Positions 1 to 6,660 of a DNA stretch of 23,351 bases are shown piece after piece; within the stretch, counting starts at the first letter, position 1; each line of letters begins with the position of its first letter. Source of the DNA: JBMZCV01 sp049613665 (GTDB lineage: Bacteria; Bacteroidota; Bacteroidia; Chitinophagales; UBA2359); NCBI GenBank assembly GCA_049613665.1, contig JBMZCV010000069.1, positions 1 through 23,351 on the forward strand, in the 5' to 3' direction. The translations under genes and the position numbers were made by a program. The notes beneath the pieces were generated by a model, which was given only the letters and a program-made list of their open reading frames with translations, searched no databases and was not told where the DNA came from.

Positions 1-292
1 AACATTTATAAGCTACTGATAATCAATAGTTTTATAGAGTAACAGGTCTAATAATTTTGTAGCTTTTTTGAGACTGAATAATTATTAAAAAAAAAATGAA
101 AAAACAGTTTTTCAACCCAAATTGGTATTTTGTTTAAGCTGAAAAAACAAAATTAAAAAAACTATTAGTAAACTGTAATTTAGCATTTTACTTTTTTATT
201 AAGTAGTCGTTTAGAAGTTTTTGGACATTTCAGAACAAGATAACACCTTGATTTTCAATGCGTTAGCCACTAAACTAATGCTTTATTAAATA

Positions 293-309
293 GTACTTGG
301 CACTTAAAT
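293..309 (+). repeat. 17-base direct repeat, copy 1
   Basis: GTACTTGGCACTTAAAT occurs here and again, identically, at 631-647. A degenerate inverted relative (18 bases, reading AGTGCTTGACACTTAATG on the minus strand) lies at 12584-12601, just downstream of ppiD. All three copies are outside genes. Function unknown. Confidence 0.55.
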
Positions 310-453
310 GTTATTTTATTTCAAGAAAACGACAACTCTCGCTGCTGCTCTGTGTTATCACTAGCAACTAAAAAGGCAAATAGAGCATTTTAAAGTTTAT
401 TTTTTTCGTAACAACTTGTTCGCAACAACACTAACAAGGGCGTATCATTCTTT

Positions 454-513
454 TTTAGTAATGGCAAAAAATAAGTTCACGATTTTAGATAACGATTTTT
501 TGAACGTTACTTA
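454..513. repeat. Short MITE-like element (internally deleted copy)
   Basis: This 60-base block begins TTTAGTAATGGCAAAAAAT and ends TTTTTTGAACGTTACTTA, so its ends are imperfect inverted repeats. Read on the plus strand it aligns with the minus strand of 14869-15030: the first ~30 bases (AGTAA..GC, the A run, ATAAGTTCAC) match one end of the long copy and the last ~20 match the other end. The simplest reading is a deletion derivative of the longer element. No transposase is present. Confidence 0.5.
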
Positions 514-630
514 AACCTTTTTTGCAAAAATATACTTTATTTAAGTACCCAGACAGATTGATTCTGCAATTTGTGGAAATTAAATGCTAATTTTAAAGAC
601 ACTAGTCAAAAATCGCCCTATTATAAAATC

Positions 631-647
631 GTACTTGGCACTTAAAT
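631..647 (+). repeat. 17-base direct repeat, copy 2
   Basis: This is an exact second copy of the 17-mer at 293-309, about 100 bases before the promoter box of the TPR gene. Bases before the repeat differ between copies, so the shared block is short. Confidence 0.55.
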
Positions 648-725
648 ATAAAATATCTTTTAATTTTTGTAGTTAAATATTTAAAGTAACTGTTTAGGTT
701 ACTTCAAAAATAGCATTCGTCTAAA

Positions 726-756
726 TTGTTGTAAAACAAGAATAGCACTATTTTTG
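726..756 (+). promoter_or_regulatory. Bacteroidota-type promoter of the TPR gene
   Basis: TATTTTTG at 749-756 matches the Bacteroidota -7 consensus TAnnTTTG. TTG triplets at 726-728 and 729-731 give 20- or 17-base spacers to a -33 element. Transcription would begin near 762-764, which is on or after the ATG at 759, so translation should start at the downstream ATG at 825. Confidence 0.55.
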
Positions 757-824
757 CAATGCAAAATAATAAGATTCAGTTCCATTTCCATCAAAATTTA
801 TCCAAAAAAAGACTACTTTCACTT

Positions 825-2639
825 ATGTACCGCATAACATTTATTTTTTTCTTTGTTTTGTTGTTTCAACAAGCACCAGATATTTTTGCACAATCGAACC
901 AAGATGTACGTTTAGCACATCAATATTATCGAAATGGTGAATATGAAAAAGCGGTTGTTTTGTATGAACAGTTGTATAAAGACAATCCACAGAGTTCAGG
1001 CTATTATCGCAATTATTACAAATCGCTGCTGGCCATGAAAGACTTTGAAACTGCCGAAAAGGTAGTAAAAAAGCAGATGAAAAAGCGAAAAAAAGACCCT
1101 AATTTGTATGTTGATTTAGGTTTGTTATATAAAAATCAAGACCAAATAGAAAAAGCAGAAGAACAATTTACTAAAGCTTTGTCGATGGCTGAAAAAACAC
1201 AAATTCCATCATTGGCCATCACTTTTGCCAATTTTGATGAGCAAAATTATGCCATAAAATCCTATTTGAAAGGGCGAAAAATGATGAACGACCCTAAAAT
1301 GTTTGGCTATGAGTTGGCTAGAGCTTACTCAAAAATTGGCGATATTCCAAATATGATTTCAAGCTATTTAGATTATCTCGTTGTGCAGCCACAACAAATA
1401 CAGCGTATCAAAACAGCTTTGTATAAAGTGATTGGTATAGAAGAAAATATGGATGAACTGCAAACCCAATTATATGGCCGTATTCAAGATGATGTAAACG
1501 AAATAGTTTATCCCGAATTATTGATTTGGGCCTTCAATCAGCAAAAAGACTTTGAAGGTGCTTTGGTACAAGTAAAAGCCTTAGACCGCCGCTTGAATGA
1601 AGATGGTAGCCGAGTCATGGAACTTGGCCGAAAAGCTACTATGCAAGAAGAATATGCAGTAGCAATTGATGCGTATGAATATGTGATAGCCAAAGGAAGC
1701 GAAAATAGATGGCAAGACCCTGCAAAAATAGAATTGTTGCGTTGTAGAAATGCCAAAATTACGAAAAAAGGCGATTATACGGCAGAAGAAATTGAGATTT
1801 TGAAAAATGAATATATCGCTTTTTTAGAGTTTTCGGGCAAAAAACGAATCAATGTTTCGAGTATGCGTGAGCTGGCTCATTTATACACCTTTTATTTAGA
1901 TGATTTAGACAATGGCATTTCGATGTTGCACGAAGTAGTCGATATGCCTTCGGCTCATAGACAAGATGTAGCAGAAGCAAAATTGGATTTGGGCGACTAC
2001 TATTTGATGAAAAACGATATTTGGGAATCAACATTGCTCTATTCGCAAGTAGATAAGATGTTTAAAGATGATATTTTGGGCGAAGAAGCAAGATTTCGCA
2101 ATGCCAAATTGTCGTATTATCATGGCGATTTCGAGTGGTCGCAAGCTCAATTGAATGTTTTGAAAGCTTCTACTTCGGAGCTTATCGCCAATGATGCCCT
2201 CGAATTGTCGGTTTTCATAACAGATAATATGGGATTGGACACTACGGCTGTGCCTATGGAAATGTTTGCTCGTGCCGACTTGTTGCTCATGCAAAACAAA
2301 GTTTCGACAGCTTTGCAAACGCTAGATTCTATCAATACCATTTATACAGGACATATGTTGGCAGACGATATTTTGCTCACAAAAGCAAATATCAAACGCA
2401 AAGCAAAAGATTATGAAGGTGCTGCAAAATTATTTAACCAAATTTTAGACGATTTTGGCACAGATTTGCTGGTAGATGATGCCATTTTTGCACTCGCCGA
2501 ACTTAGCGAAAATCATTTTGATGACAAGGCGAAAGCTATGGAATATTATCAAGAAATTTTGATTAATCACCCAAGTAGTTTATATATTGTGGAAGCACGA
2601 AAGCGTTTTCGTAGGCTGAGAGGCGATATGTTGAATTAG
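825..2639 (+). CDS. Exported tetratricopeptide-repeat protein
   Basis: The protein is 604 residues from the chosen start. An upstream in-frame ATG at 759 would add 22 residues, but it sits at or before the predicted transcription start, and only the 825 start puts a classical signal peptide at the N-terminus (MYRITFIFFFVLLF..., likely cut after IFAQ). The mature protein is helical with TPR-like units: one array just after the signal (RLAHQYYRNGEYEKAVVLYEQLY and two following units), more degenerate helices in the middle, and clear TPRs near the end (the KDYEGAAKLFNQIL and KAKAMEYYQEIL units). TPR arrays mediate protein-protein contacts, so a periplasmic scaffold role is likely. No enzyme motif is seen. 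The specific function is unknown; it appears monocistronic, with the next gene having its own promoter box. Confidence 0.8.
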   Translation: MYRITFIFFFVLLFQQAPDIFAQSNQDVRLAHQYYRNGEYEKAVVLYEQLYKDNPQSSGYYRNYYKSLLAMKDFETAEKVVKKQMKKRKKDPNLYVDLGLLYKNQDQIEKAEEQFTKALSMAEKTQIPSLAITFANFDEQNYAIKSYLKGRKMMNDPKMFGYELARAYSKIGDIPNMISSYLDYLVVQPQQIQRIKTALYKVIGIEENMDELQTQLYGRIQDDVNEIVYPELLIWAFNQQKDFEGALVQVKALDRRLNEDGSRVMELGRKATMQEEYAVAIDAYEYVIAKGSENRWQDPAKIELLRCRNAKITKKGDYTAEEIEILKNEYIAFLEFSGKKRINVSSMRELAHLYTFYLDDLDNGISMLHEVVDMPSAHRQDVAEAKLDLGDYYLMKNDIWESTLLYSQVDKMFKDDILGEEARFRNAKLSYYHGDFEWSQAQLNVLKASTSELIANDALELSVFITDNMGLDTTAVPMEMFARADLLLMQNKVSTALQTLDSINTIYTGHMLADDILLTKANIKRKAKDYEGAAKLFNQILDDFGTDLLVDDAIFALAELSENHFDDKAKAMEYYQEILINHPSSLYIVEARKRFRRLRGDMLN

Positions 2640-2716
2640 GGATTTTTTCTTTTTTTAGAATAAAAACTATAACAAAAAGTATCAGTATAAATTTTAAATT
2701 GATGCTTTTTTTTTAT

Positions 2717-2724
2717 TACTTTTG
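2717..2724 (+). promoter_or_regulatory. TAnnTTTG promoter box of the ATPase-TOPRIM pair
   Basis: TACTTTTG fits the Bacteroidota -7 consensus and lies 13 bases before the ATG at 2738. A -33 TTG at normal spacing is not obvious (the nearest, 2699-2701, is only 15 bases away). The box lies downstream of the ATG at 2699, which argues that 2738 is the true start. Confidence 0.45.
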
Positions 2725-2737
2725 CAAAAAAAATACC

Positions 2738-3817
2738 ATGCAACTACAAAAAATTGAAATCAATAATTTTAGAGGCATACACAAAGCTGAAATAGAAGGT
2801 TTTAAACAGTTGAATTTTTTTATTGGCAAAAATAATGCTTGTAAAACAAGTGTGCTGGAAGCTATTTTCTTGTGTGCTGGTATTAACAATCCAGCATTAC
2901 CCATTCGAATCAATCGTTTTCGCCATATCAGTATATTTGAAGAAGATAATATTCGTTTTCTTTTTTACAATTTAGATTATCAAAACAGACCTTTTTTAAC
3001 TACTTTTTTTAACGAAAAAGAACATAGAAGAACCTTAAAAATAAACCCGCATGAAAATGTTGGGAATATAAATGCTTTTCAAAAACAAAAATTTGATGAA
3101 ACTGCTTTTGATACACAATTAGATCCTCCTCAAATTGATGGTTTAATTTTGAATACAACTATAAAAGAAAGGCACAAAAGGTTACAAGAATATCAATCAA
3201 CTCTAGTTTTGACAGATGGCTTCTTTATGCCAACATATCCCAAAAACTATAAAGAACCTTTAAGTGCTATCTTTATTTCTCCAACAACAGAAATGCCAAA
3301 TTTAGATAAAAGATTAGAAAAATTAATTGTTGAAAAAGCACAACAGCCTATTGTTCAAGCCTTGAAAAATATTGACTCAAATATACAAAATATTAGTTTA
3401 GGTACAGATGGCATGATTTATTTTGACATTGGTTTGCCTCGTCTTATTCCTATCAATTTGGCTGGCGATGGCATTAAACGAATTTTATCTCTTCTAGTAA
3501 CTATTTCTGATAATAAAAATAGTATTGTCTTAATTGATGAAATTGATAATGGCTTGCATTTTTCGTCGCAGGCTACTTTGCTAAAAGCTTTGATGCAAGC
3601 TGCAAAATCTTATAATGTTCAGATTTTTGCAACTACACACAATTATGAAACACTAAGGAAGCTGCAAGAAGTGTTGGCAGACGAAAGTATGGAAACTTGC
3701 CAAAATGATGTGAAAACTTTTACTTTACGAAAGTTAAAAGATAATGTCGTTAAAGCATATGCTTACGACTACGAAGCACTAGATTATATTTTAGAACAAA
3801 GTATTGAAATAAGATAA
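2738..3817 (+). CDS. OLD/ABC-like AAA family ATPase, first gene of a defence-like pair
   Basis: The protein is 359 residues from the ATG at 2738. The longer frame from 2699 would add a low-complexity MMLFFYYF tail that overlaps the promoter box. The N-terminus (KIEINNFRGIHKAEIEGF) is typical of the AAA_15/AAA_21, OLD and RecF-like group. A P-loop follows, GKNNACKTS at residues ~30-38, with Cys35 where glycine is canonical. An ABC-like signature region (LAGDGIKRILSLL) precedes Walker B (VLIDEIDNGLH, Asp267-Glu268) and a switch-like ATTHNYET around His301. There is no fused nuclease domain. The next gene, 12 bases downstream, supplies a TOPRIM-like protein, the split arrangement seen in PARIS-type systems (AriA/AriB) and, fused, in OLD nucleases. 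I infer a sensor or motor ATPase controlling its partner; a role in antiphage defence is plausible but unproven. Confidence 0.8.
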   Translation: MQLQKIEINNFRGIHKAEIEGFKQLNFFIGKNNACKTSVLEAIFLCAGINNPALPIRINRFRHISIFEEDNIRFLFYNLDYQNRPFLTTFFNEKEHRRTLKINPHENVGNINAFQKQKFDETAFDTQLDPPQIDGLILNTTIKERHKRLQEYQSTLVLTDGFFMPTYPKNYKEPLSAIFISPTTEMPNLDKRLEKLIVEKAQQPIVQALKNIDSNIQNISLGTDGMIYFDIGLPRLIPINLAGDGIKRILSLLVTISDNKNSIVLIDEIDNGLHFSSQATLLKALMQAAKSYNVQIFATTHNYETLRKLQEVLADESMETCQNDVKTFTLRKLKDNVVKAYAYDYEALDYILEQSIEIR

Positions 3818-3829
3818 AGCCCATTTATA

Positions 3830-4447
3830 ATGATTAAAATTTTTGTAGAAGGAAAAGGAGATGATAAGTTTTTAAAATCGTATCTTACTTTTTTAGAAAA
3901 TGAAATAGTGCTAAATACCTATGAAATTATTCCCACAAGAGGCTGGACAAAAATTCCTAAACTTGTCAATTTGTTTCAAGAAAATACTGATGCCGAAGGC
4001 ACAAATCTAATCATTTTTGATGCAGACTCTTTCAAAAATGGTGGCGGTTTTGCAAAAAGGAAAGCACAACTCGAAGCTTATAAAACAACGCATCAGCTTG
4101 AATTTGAATTATTCTTATTTCCAAACCAACAAAATGATGGCGATTATGAAACTTTGTTAGAAAATATCATCAATCAAGAACATTCTAAATTATTGACTTG
4201 TTTTTCGCAATATGAAAACTGCATTGAGAATACTGTTGATGAGAAAAACGAGCCGAAATATGTTTTACCAATCAGAAAAGCCAAAATATATTCTTATATA
4301 GATGCTTTTCCCAAAAGTAGGAAACAAAAAGAACGCTTTAAAAGAGGAGATTTCTTTTTTGAAAATGAAAAATATTGGAACTTAAAAGCAGATTATTTAA
4401 AACCTTTAAAGGATTTTTTATTGCATTTTTTAGCAAAAAGACAATAA
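3830..4447 (+). CDS. DUF3226-like TOPRIM-fold protein, partner of the upstream ATPase
   Basis: The 205-residue protein opens with IKIFVEGKGDDKFL. This resembles the first TOPRIM motif, with Glu7 as the candidate metal or catalytic acid, followed by Asp11 and Asp12. A second acidic motif, LIIFDADSF, places Asp64 and Asp66 where TOPRIM proteins have DxD. The stretch LFLFPNQQNDGDYETLL (residues ~100-116) is typical of DUF3226 proteins as I know them. The C-terminal half is basic and rich in aromatic residues (KSRKQKERFKRGDFFF). It starts 12 bases after the ATPase stop, so the two are surely co-transcribed. TOPRIM domains of OLD and AriB proteins are metal-dependent nucleases or toxins; whether this one cleaves nucleic acid cannot be judged from sequence. 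A strong hairpin follows immediately. Confidence 0.7.
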   Translation: MIKIFVEGKGDDKFLKSYLTFLENEIVLNTYEIIPTRGWTKIPKLVNLFQENTDAEGTNLIIFDADSFKNGGGFAKRKAQLEAYKTTHQLEFELFLFPNQQNDGDYETLLENIINQEHSKLLTCFSQYENCIENTVDEKNEPKYVLPIRKAKIYSYIDAFPKSRKQKERFKRGDFFFENEKYWNLKADYLKPLKDFLLHFLAKRQ

Positions 4448-4449
4448 AC

Positions 4450-4495
4450 AAAAACAGCCAAAAACACATAATCATATGTATTTTTGGCTGTTTTT
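4450..4495. terminator. Bidirectional intrinsic terminator
   Basis: A perfect 15-bp inverted repeat (AAAAACAGCCAAAAA at 4450-4464, complement at 4481-4495) encloses a further 5-bp stem (ACATA/TATGT) with a four-base loop, separated by one C-A mismatch. T runs on both strands flank a GC-containing core. It sits between the convergent TOPRIM-like and SPOR genes and would stop transcription from both sides. Confidence 0.85.
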
Positions 4496-4514
4496 ATTTT
4501 TCTAAAAAAAGATT

Positions 4515-4904
4515 TTACAACTCCGAAATATTCACCTTATCTGGCACGATAAACGCTCGTTTAAAAGTATTTTTCACTTCTTTAAACACTCTATAAGCAT
4601 CGTAGCGGTCTGTGAAATCGCCTAAACGCAGCTTGTAAAACGGTGCTTCATAGGTTTCGTAGGCTCGCATATTTGGATATAAACCCAACAATTCTATTTT
4701 CTTTTCTCGCACCAAATCTCTGTTGCTATCTTGAATGATTTGCACTCGAAAACCTTTTGTTTTTGTGGTGCGACTATTCACAGATTTATGCACATCAATC
4801 AGTTGTTCTATTTTTGGGTCTGCCGAAATATTGATGTTGCCATATTGTGCAAAAGTCAGTTGCGAGAAGCAGCAACAAACCAATAAAATAATTAAGTGTT
4901 TCAT
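4515..4904 (-). CDS. Small exported SPOR-domain protein
   Basis: The protein has 129 residues. Residues 1-20 (MKHLIILLVCCCFSQLTFAQ) form a signal peptide with likely cleavage after AQ; there is no good lipobox despite the cysteine run. Residues ~51-125 look like a SPOR domain: the GFRVQII strand, then YEAPFYKLRLGDFTDRYDA with the conserved Y-x-L/V-R-x-G-x-F pattern, and a closing FKRAFIVPD strand. SPOR domains bind septal peptidoglycan lacking stem peptides, so a periplasmic cell-wall or division-associated role is likely. It follows the larger minus-strand gene by 45 bases with no terminator between them, so the two probably form an operon. Very small single-domain SPOR proteins of this kind are common in Bacteroidota. 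Confidence 0.8.
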   Translation of the reverse strand: MKHLIILLVCCCFSQLTFAQYGNINISADPKIEQLIDVHKSVNSRTTKTKGFRVQIIQDSNRDLVREKKIELLGLYPNMRAYETYEAPFYKLRLGDFTDRYDAYRVFKEVKNTFKRAFIVPDKVNISEL

Positions 4905-4949
4905 AGATTTTTATGTATTTTTTCGTAAGCATTTGTTCATGCAAAAAGC

Positions 4950-6386
4950 TTACTTTTCTTCCAAATTTTTTTCCAAAAGCCATTCCTTATCCGTCAAAGG
5001 CGATGTTTCTACTATTTCATCATGCAGTTGTTGAGCATTGAAATTGGGCGTAAACTGTGCTTTATACAATTTTTCGGTGAGCCGAGTAAAATTGTGATAA
5101 CTTTGCTTCAGGTGTGTAGCCAAATTGCTTGTTCGGTGCAAATAAATGCGAAAAGAATGTAGCAAATTTTCGAGTGCCTCATCTTCGCCTAGCTCAAAAT
5201 AGACTTTTATCAAGAGTAATTTATGCTCAATATAATAGAAAAAATCTTTTAACTCAAATTGTGCCAAATATTCCAAGCTTGTGGCATAATCTTTTTTGTA
5301 AAAAAACAAAGCCGCCCGACAATACAAAACCATATTTTGACGAAATTCTTTGGCTATATAACTTTCGTAATCTTCTATAAATTGTGCTGTCCACTCCAAC
5401 TGTCCGAGTCGCAAACCAGCCATAGCGATATTTCGAAAATGAATATAAGGCGTAATTTGACCATTTGTGATAAGGCTGCCTTTTCGCAACATCACTCTGT
5501 ACCAATCGAAAATTTCTTGCAAAAAATGTGTTTTCCCTTGTTTCAATTTTTTGTTGCAATAATTGAAAACTGCTGTGTAAAGCTGCTGCAACTCGCTCAA
5601 AGGCAAAGCATTTTCAAACTTTTCGAGCGTTTTTTTCAAATTCCAATACTGTTTTTCCTCCTCTTCTTTTTCTGAAATAAGCAACAACAAAAGACGATAA
5701 TACAAAATAACGGCTGGAATATCCTCAAAATTCCCTTTTTCGACATATTGCAAAATTTCTTTCGGCAAAAATACATCAATTTTATCGCTAACAATGCTTT
5801 GTCGGTTCAAAATAACGCAATAATATTTCAATTTATCGGCCAAATAAAAACAATCTAAGTTTTTGATAAGGTTTTGCAAATTGGTGTGTGCCAAACGGCT
5901 TTTGCGTGCTACCTGAAAACCGTAAGCAAATTTATCGAGTGTATATTGATGTTCATAAAAAGCGGCATTTTGAAAATCGGTATTTGCAGCTTGCAAGCTT
6001 TCTATTTTTTGGCTAAAAAATTTGTCAGCACTTTTTTTATACAAAGCATCTAGCAAAAAATAATCATGTTCTTTTTTTCGCTTCGCAAATTCTTGTTGCA
6101 CCAAAAAGTCTTCCAACATTCTGGTGAGTTCCGACATCAAATTTTTGAAAGTTTGCTCTCGATATTTTTTTTCTGGAAAAATAAAAAGAAAAGCCTTTTC
6201 TTTAGTTAGCTTTTTGTTTTCATAAGTTGGGCTATATTTTTCTATAAAATCAAAAAGTTGCAAAATACTTTTTCTTTTATTAAAAAATGGCGATTCGAGG
6301 TATAAACGAAATTGTTTGCGTTCTTTTTTATCTAAAAAAAATAATAACTGTATATATTTTCTACTTTTCATAGTTTTTTCGTTCAT
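4950..6386 (-). CDS. Conserved helical hypothetical protein of Bacteroidota
   Basis: The predicted protein is 478 residues with no signal peptide, and is cytoplasmic and strongly helical, rich in Lys, Phe, Leu and Tyr. The N-terminus (KYIQLLFFLDKKERKQFRLYLESPFFNKRKSI... ) matches in style a family I have seen in Bacteroidota genomes, in which a short helical head with the phrase SPFFNKR is followed by TPR-like helical hairpins. I do not know a function. The later region (YYRLLLLLISEKEEEEKQY, LYCRAALFFYKKDYATSLEYLAQF, KLLLIKVYFELGEDEALENLL) shows TPR-like helix pairs. A second in-frame ATG five codons in (6371) is an equally good start. It probably forms an operon with the SPOR gene downstream. 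No promoter box was clear upstream. Confidence 0.7.
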   Translation of the reverse strand: MNEKTMKSRKYIQLLFFLDKKERKQFRLYLESPFFNKRKSILQLFDFIEKYSPTYENKKLTKEKAFLFIFPEKKYREQTFKNLMSELTRMLEDFLVQQEFAKRKKEHDYFLLDALYKKSADKFFSQKIESLQAANTDFQNAAFYEHQYTLDKFAYGFQVARKSRLAHTNLQNLIKNLDCFYLADKLKYYCVILNRQSIVSDKIDVFLPKEILQYVEKGNFEDIPAVILYYRLLLLLISEKEEEEKQYWNLKKTLEKFENALPLSELQQLYTAVFNYCNKKLKQGKTHFLQEIFDWYRVMLRKGSLITNGQITPYIHFRNIAMAGLRLGQLEWTAQFIEDYESYIAKEFRQNMVLYCRAALFFYKKDYATSLEYLAQFELKDFFYYIEHKLLLIKVYFELGEDEALENLLHSFRIYLHRTSNLATHLKQSYHNFTRLTEKLYKAQFTPNFNAQQLHDEIVETSPLTDKEWLLEKNLEEK

Positions 6387-6548
6387 TTTTCAGGTACTTT
6401 TTAGTTTTTATTTTAAATATAAATAAATGTGTTAAATATTGAAAATCAATTCTTTATAAAAATATTTTCTTTTTTAACGATTAAAAAAAACAAATAAAAT
6501 CAGGTACTAAAGTAAGAAAATGTACTTTCTTTTTTTAGCATTTGCCTT

Positions 6549-6556
6549 TATTTTTG
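6549..6556 (+). promoter_or_regulatory. TAnnTTTG box upstream of the surface-protein gene
   Basis: TATTTTTG matches the Bacteroidota -7 consensus. Transcription starting about seven bases later would give a leader of roughly 98 bases that contains a 12-bp hairpin. No convincing -33 TTG is seen at normal spacing, so the call is moderate. Confidence 0.4.
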
Positions 6557-6578
6557 TAGAAAACGAACAAACAATATC

Positions 6579-6615
6579 AGAAATACTATTCTTCAAAAGA
6601 AAAAATAGTATTTCT
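6579..6615 (+). promoter_or_regulatory. Hairpin in the 5' leader of the surface-protein gene
   Basis: AGAAATACTATT (6579-6590) and its exact complement (6604-6615) form a 12-bp stem with a 13-base loop, 46 bases before the start codon. It falls inside the predicted untranslated leader. It could stabilise the mRNA, slow ribosome loading or act as a protein site; the AT-rich stem lacks a following T run, so it is not a normal terminator. Confidence 0.45.
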
Positions 6616-6660
6616 TACTAAGAGAGAAAAAATTAAATAACAATATAAAATTATTTCAAT

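Larger units (their letters stand above)
1..748. other. Gene-free, repeat-bearing intergenic region
   Basis: No convincing coding sequence is visible in either strand of this very AT-rich stretch, and no RNA gene was recognised. It holds an exact 17-base direct repeat (293-309 and 631-647), a short MITE-like hairpin element (454-513), and a weak hairpin with 9-bp arms (127-135 with 145-153). It also contains two oligomers found inverted in distant spacers of this window: TCAATGCGTTAGC at 255-267 (inverted at 19857-19869) and TTTTTTGAGACTGAA at 64-78 (inverted at 21558-21572). It reads as a repeat-accumulating spacer; any gene to its left lies outside the window. Confidence 0.6.

Noticed and set aside
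127..153. Hairpin with 9-bp ATTTTGTTT arms
   Set aside because: All but one pair in the stem are A-T, no T run follows, and no adjacent gene end explains it as a terminator.
4375..4596. 73-residue plus-strand frame across the terminator
   Set aside because: It overlaps the end of the TOPRIM-like gene, runs through the 4450-4495 hairpin and into the antisense of the SPOR gene.
5259..5675. 138-residue plus-strand frame opposite the helical hypothetical gene
   Set aside because: Phe/Leu-rich translation of an AT-rich antisense strand; the minus-strand frame is much longer and structured.
6390..6508. Nine-base direct repeat TCAGGTACT at 6390 and 6500
   Set aside because: Too short to separate from chance, and no palindrome or further copies support an operator.
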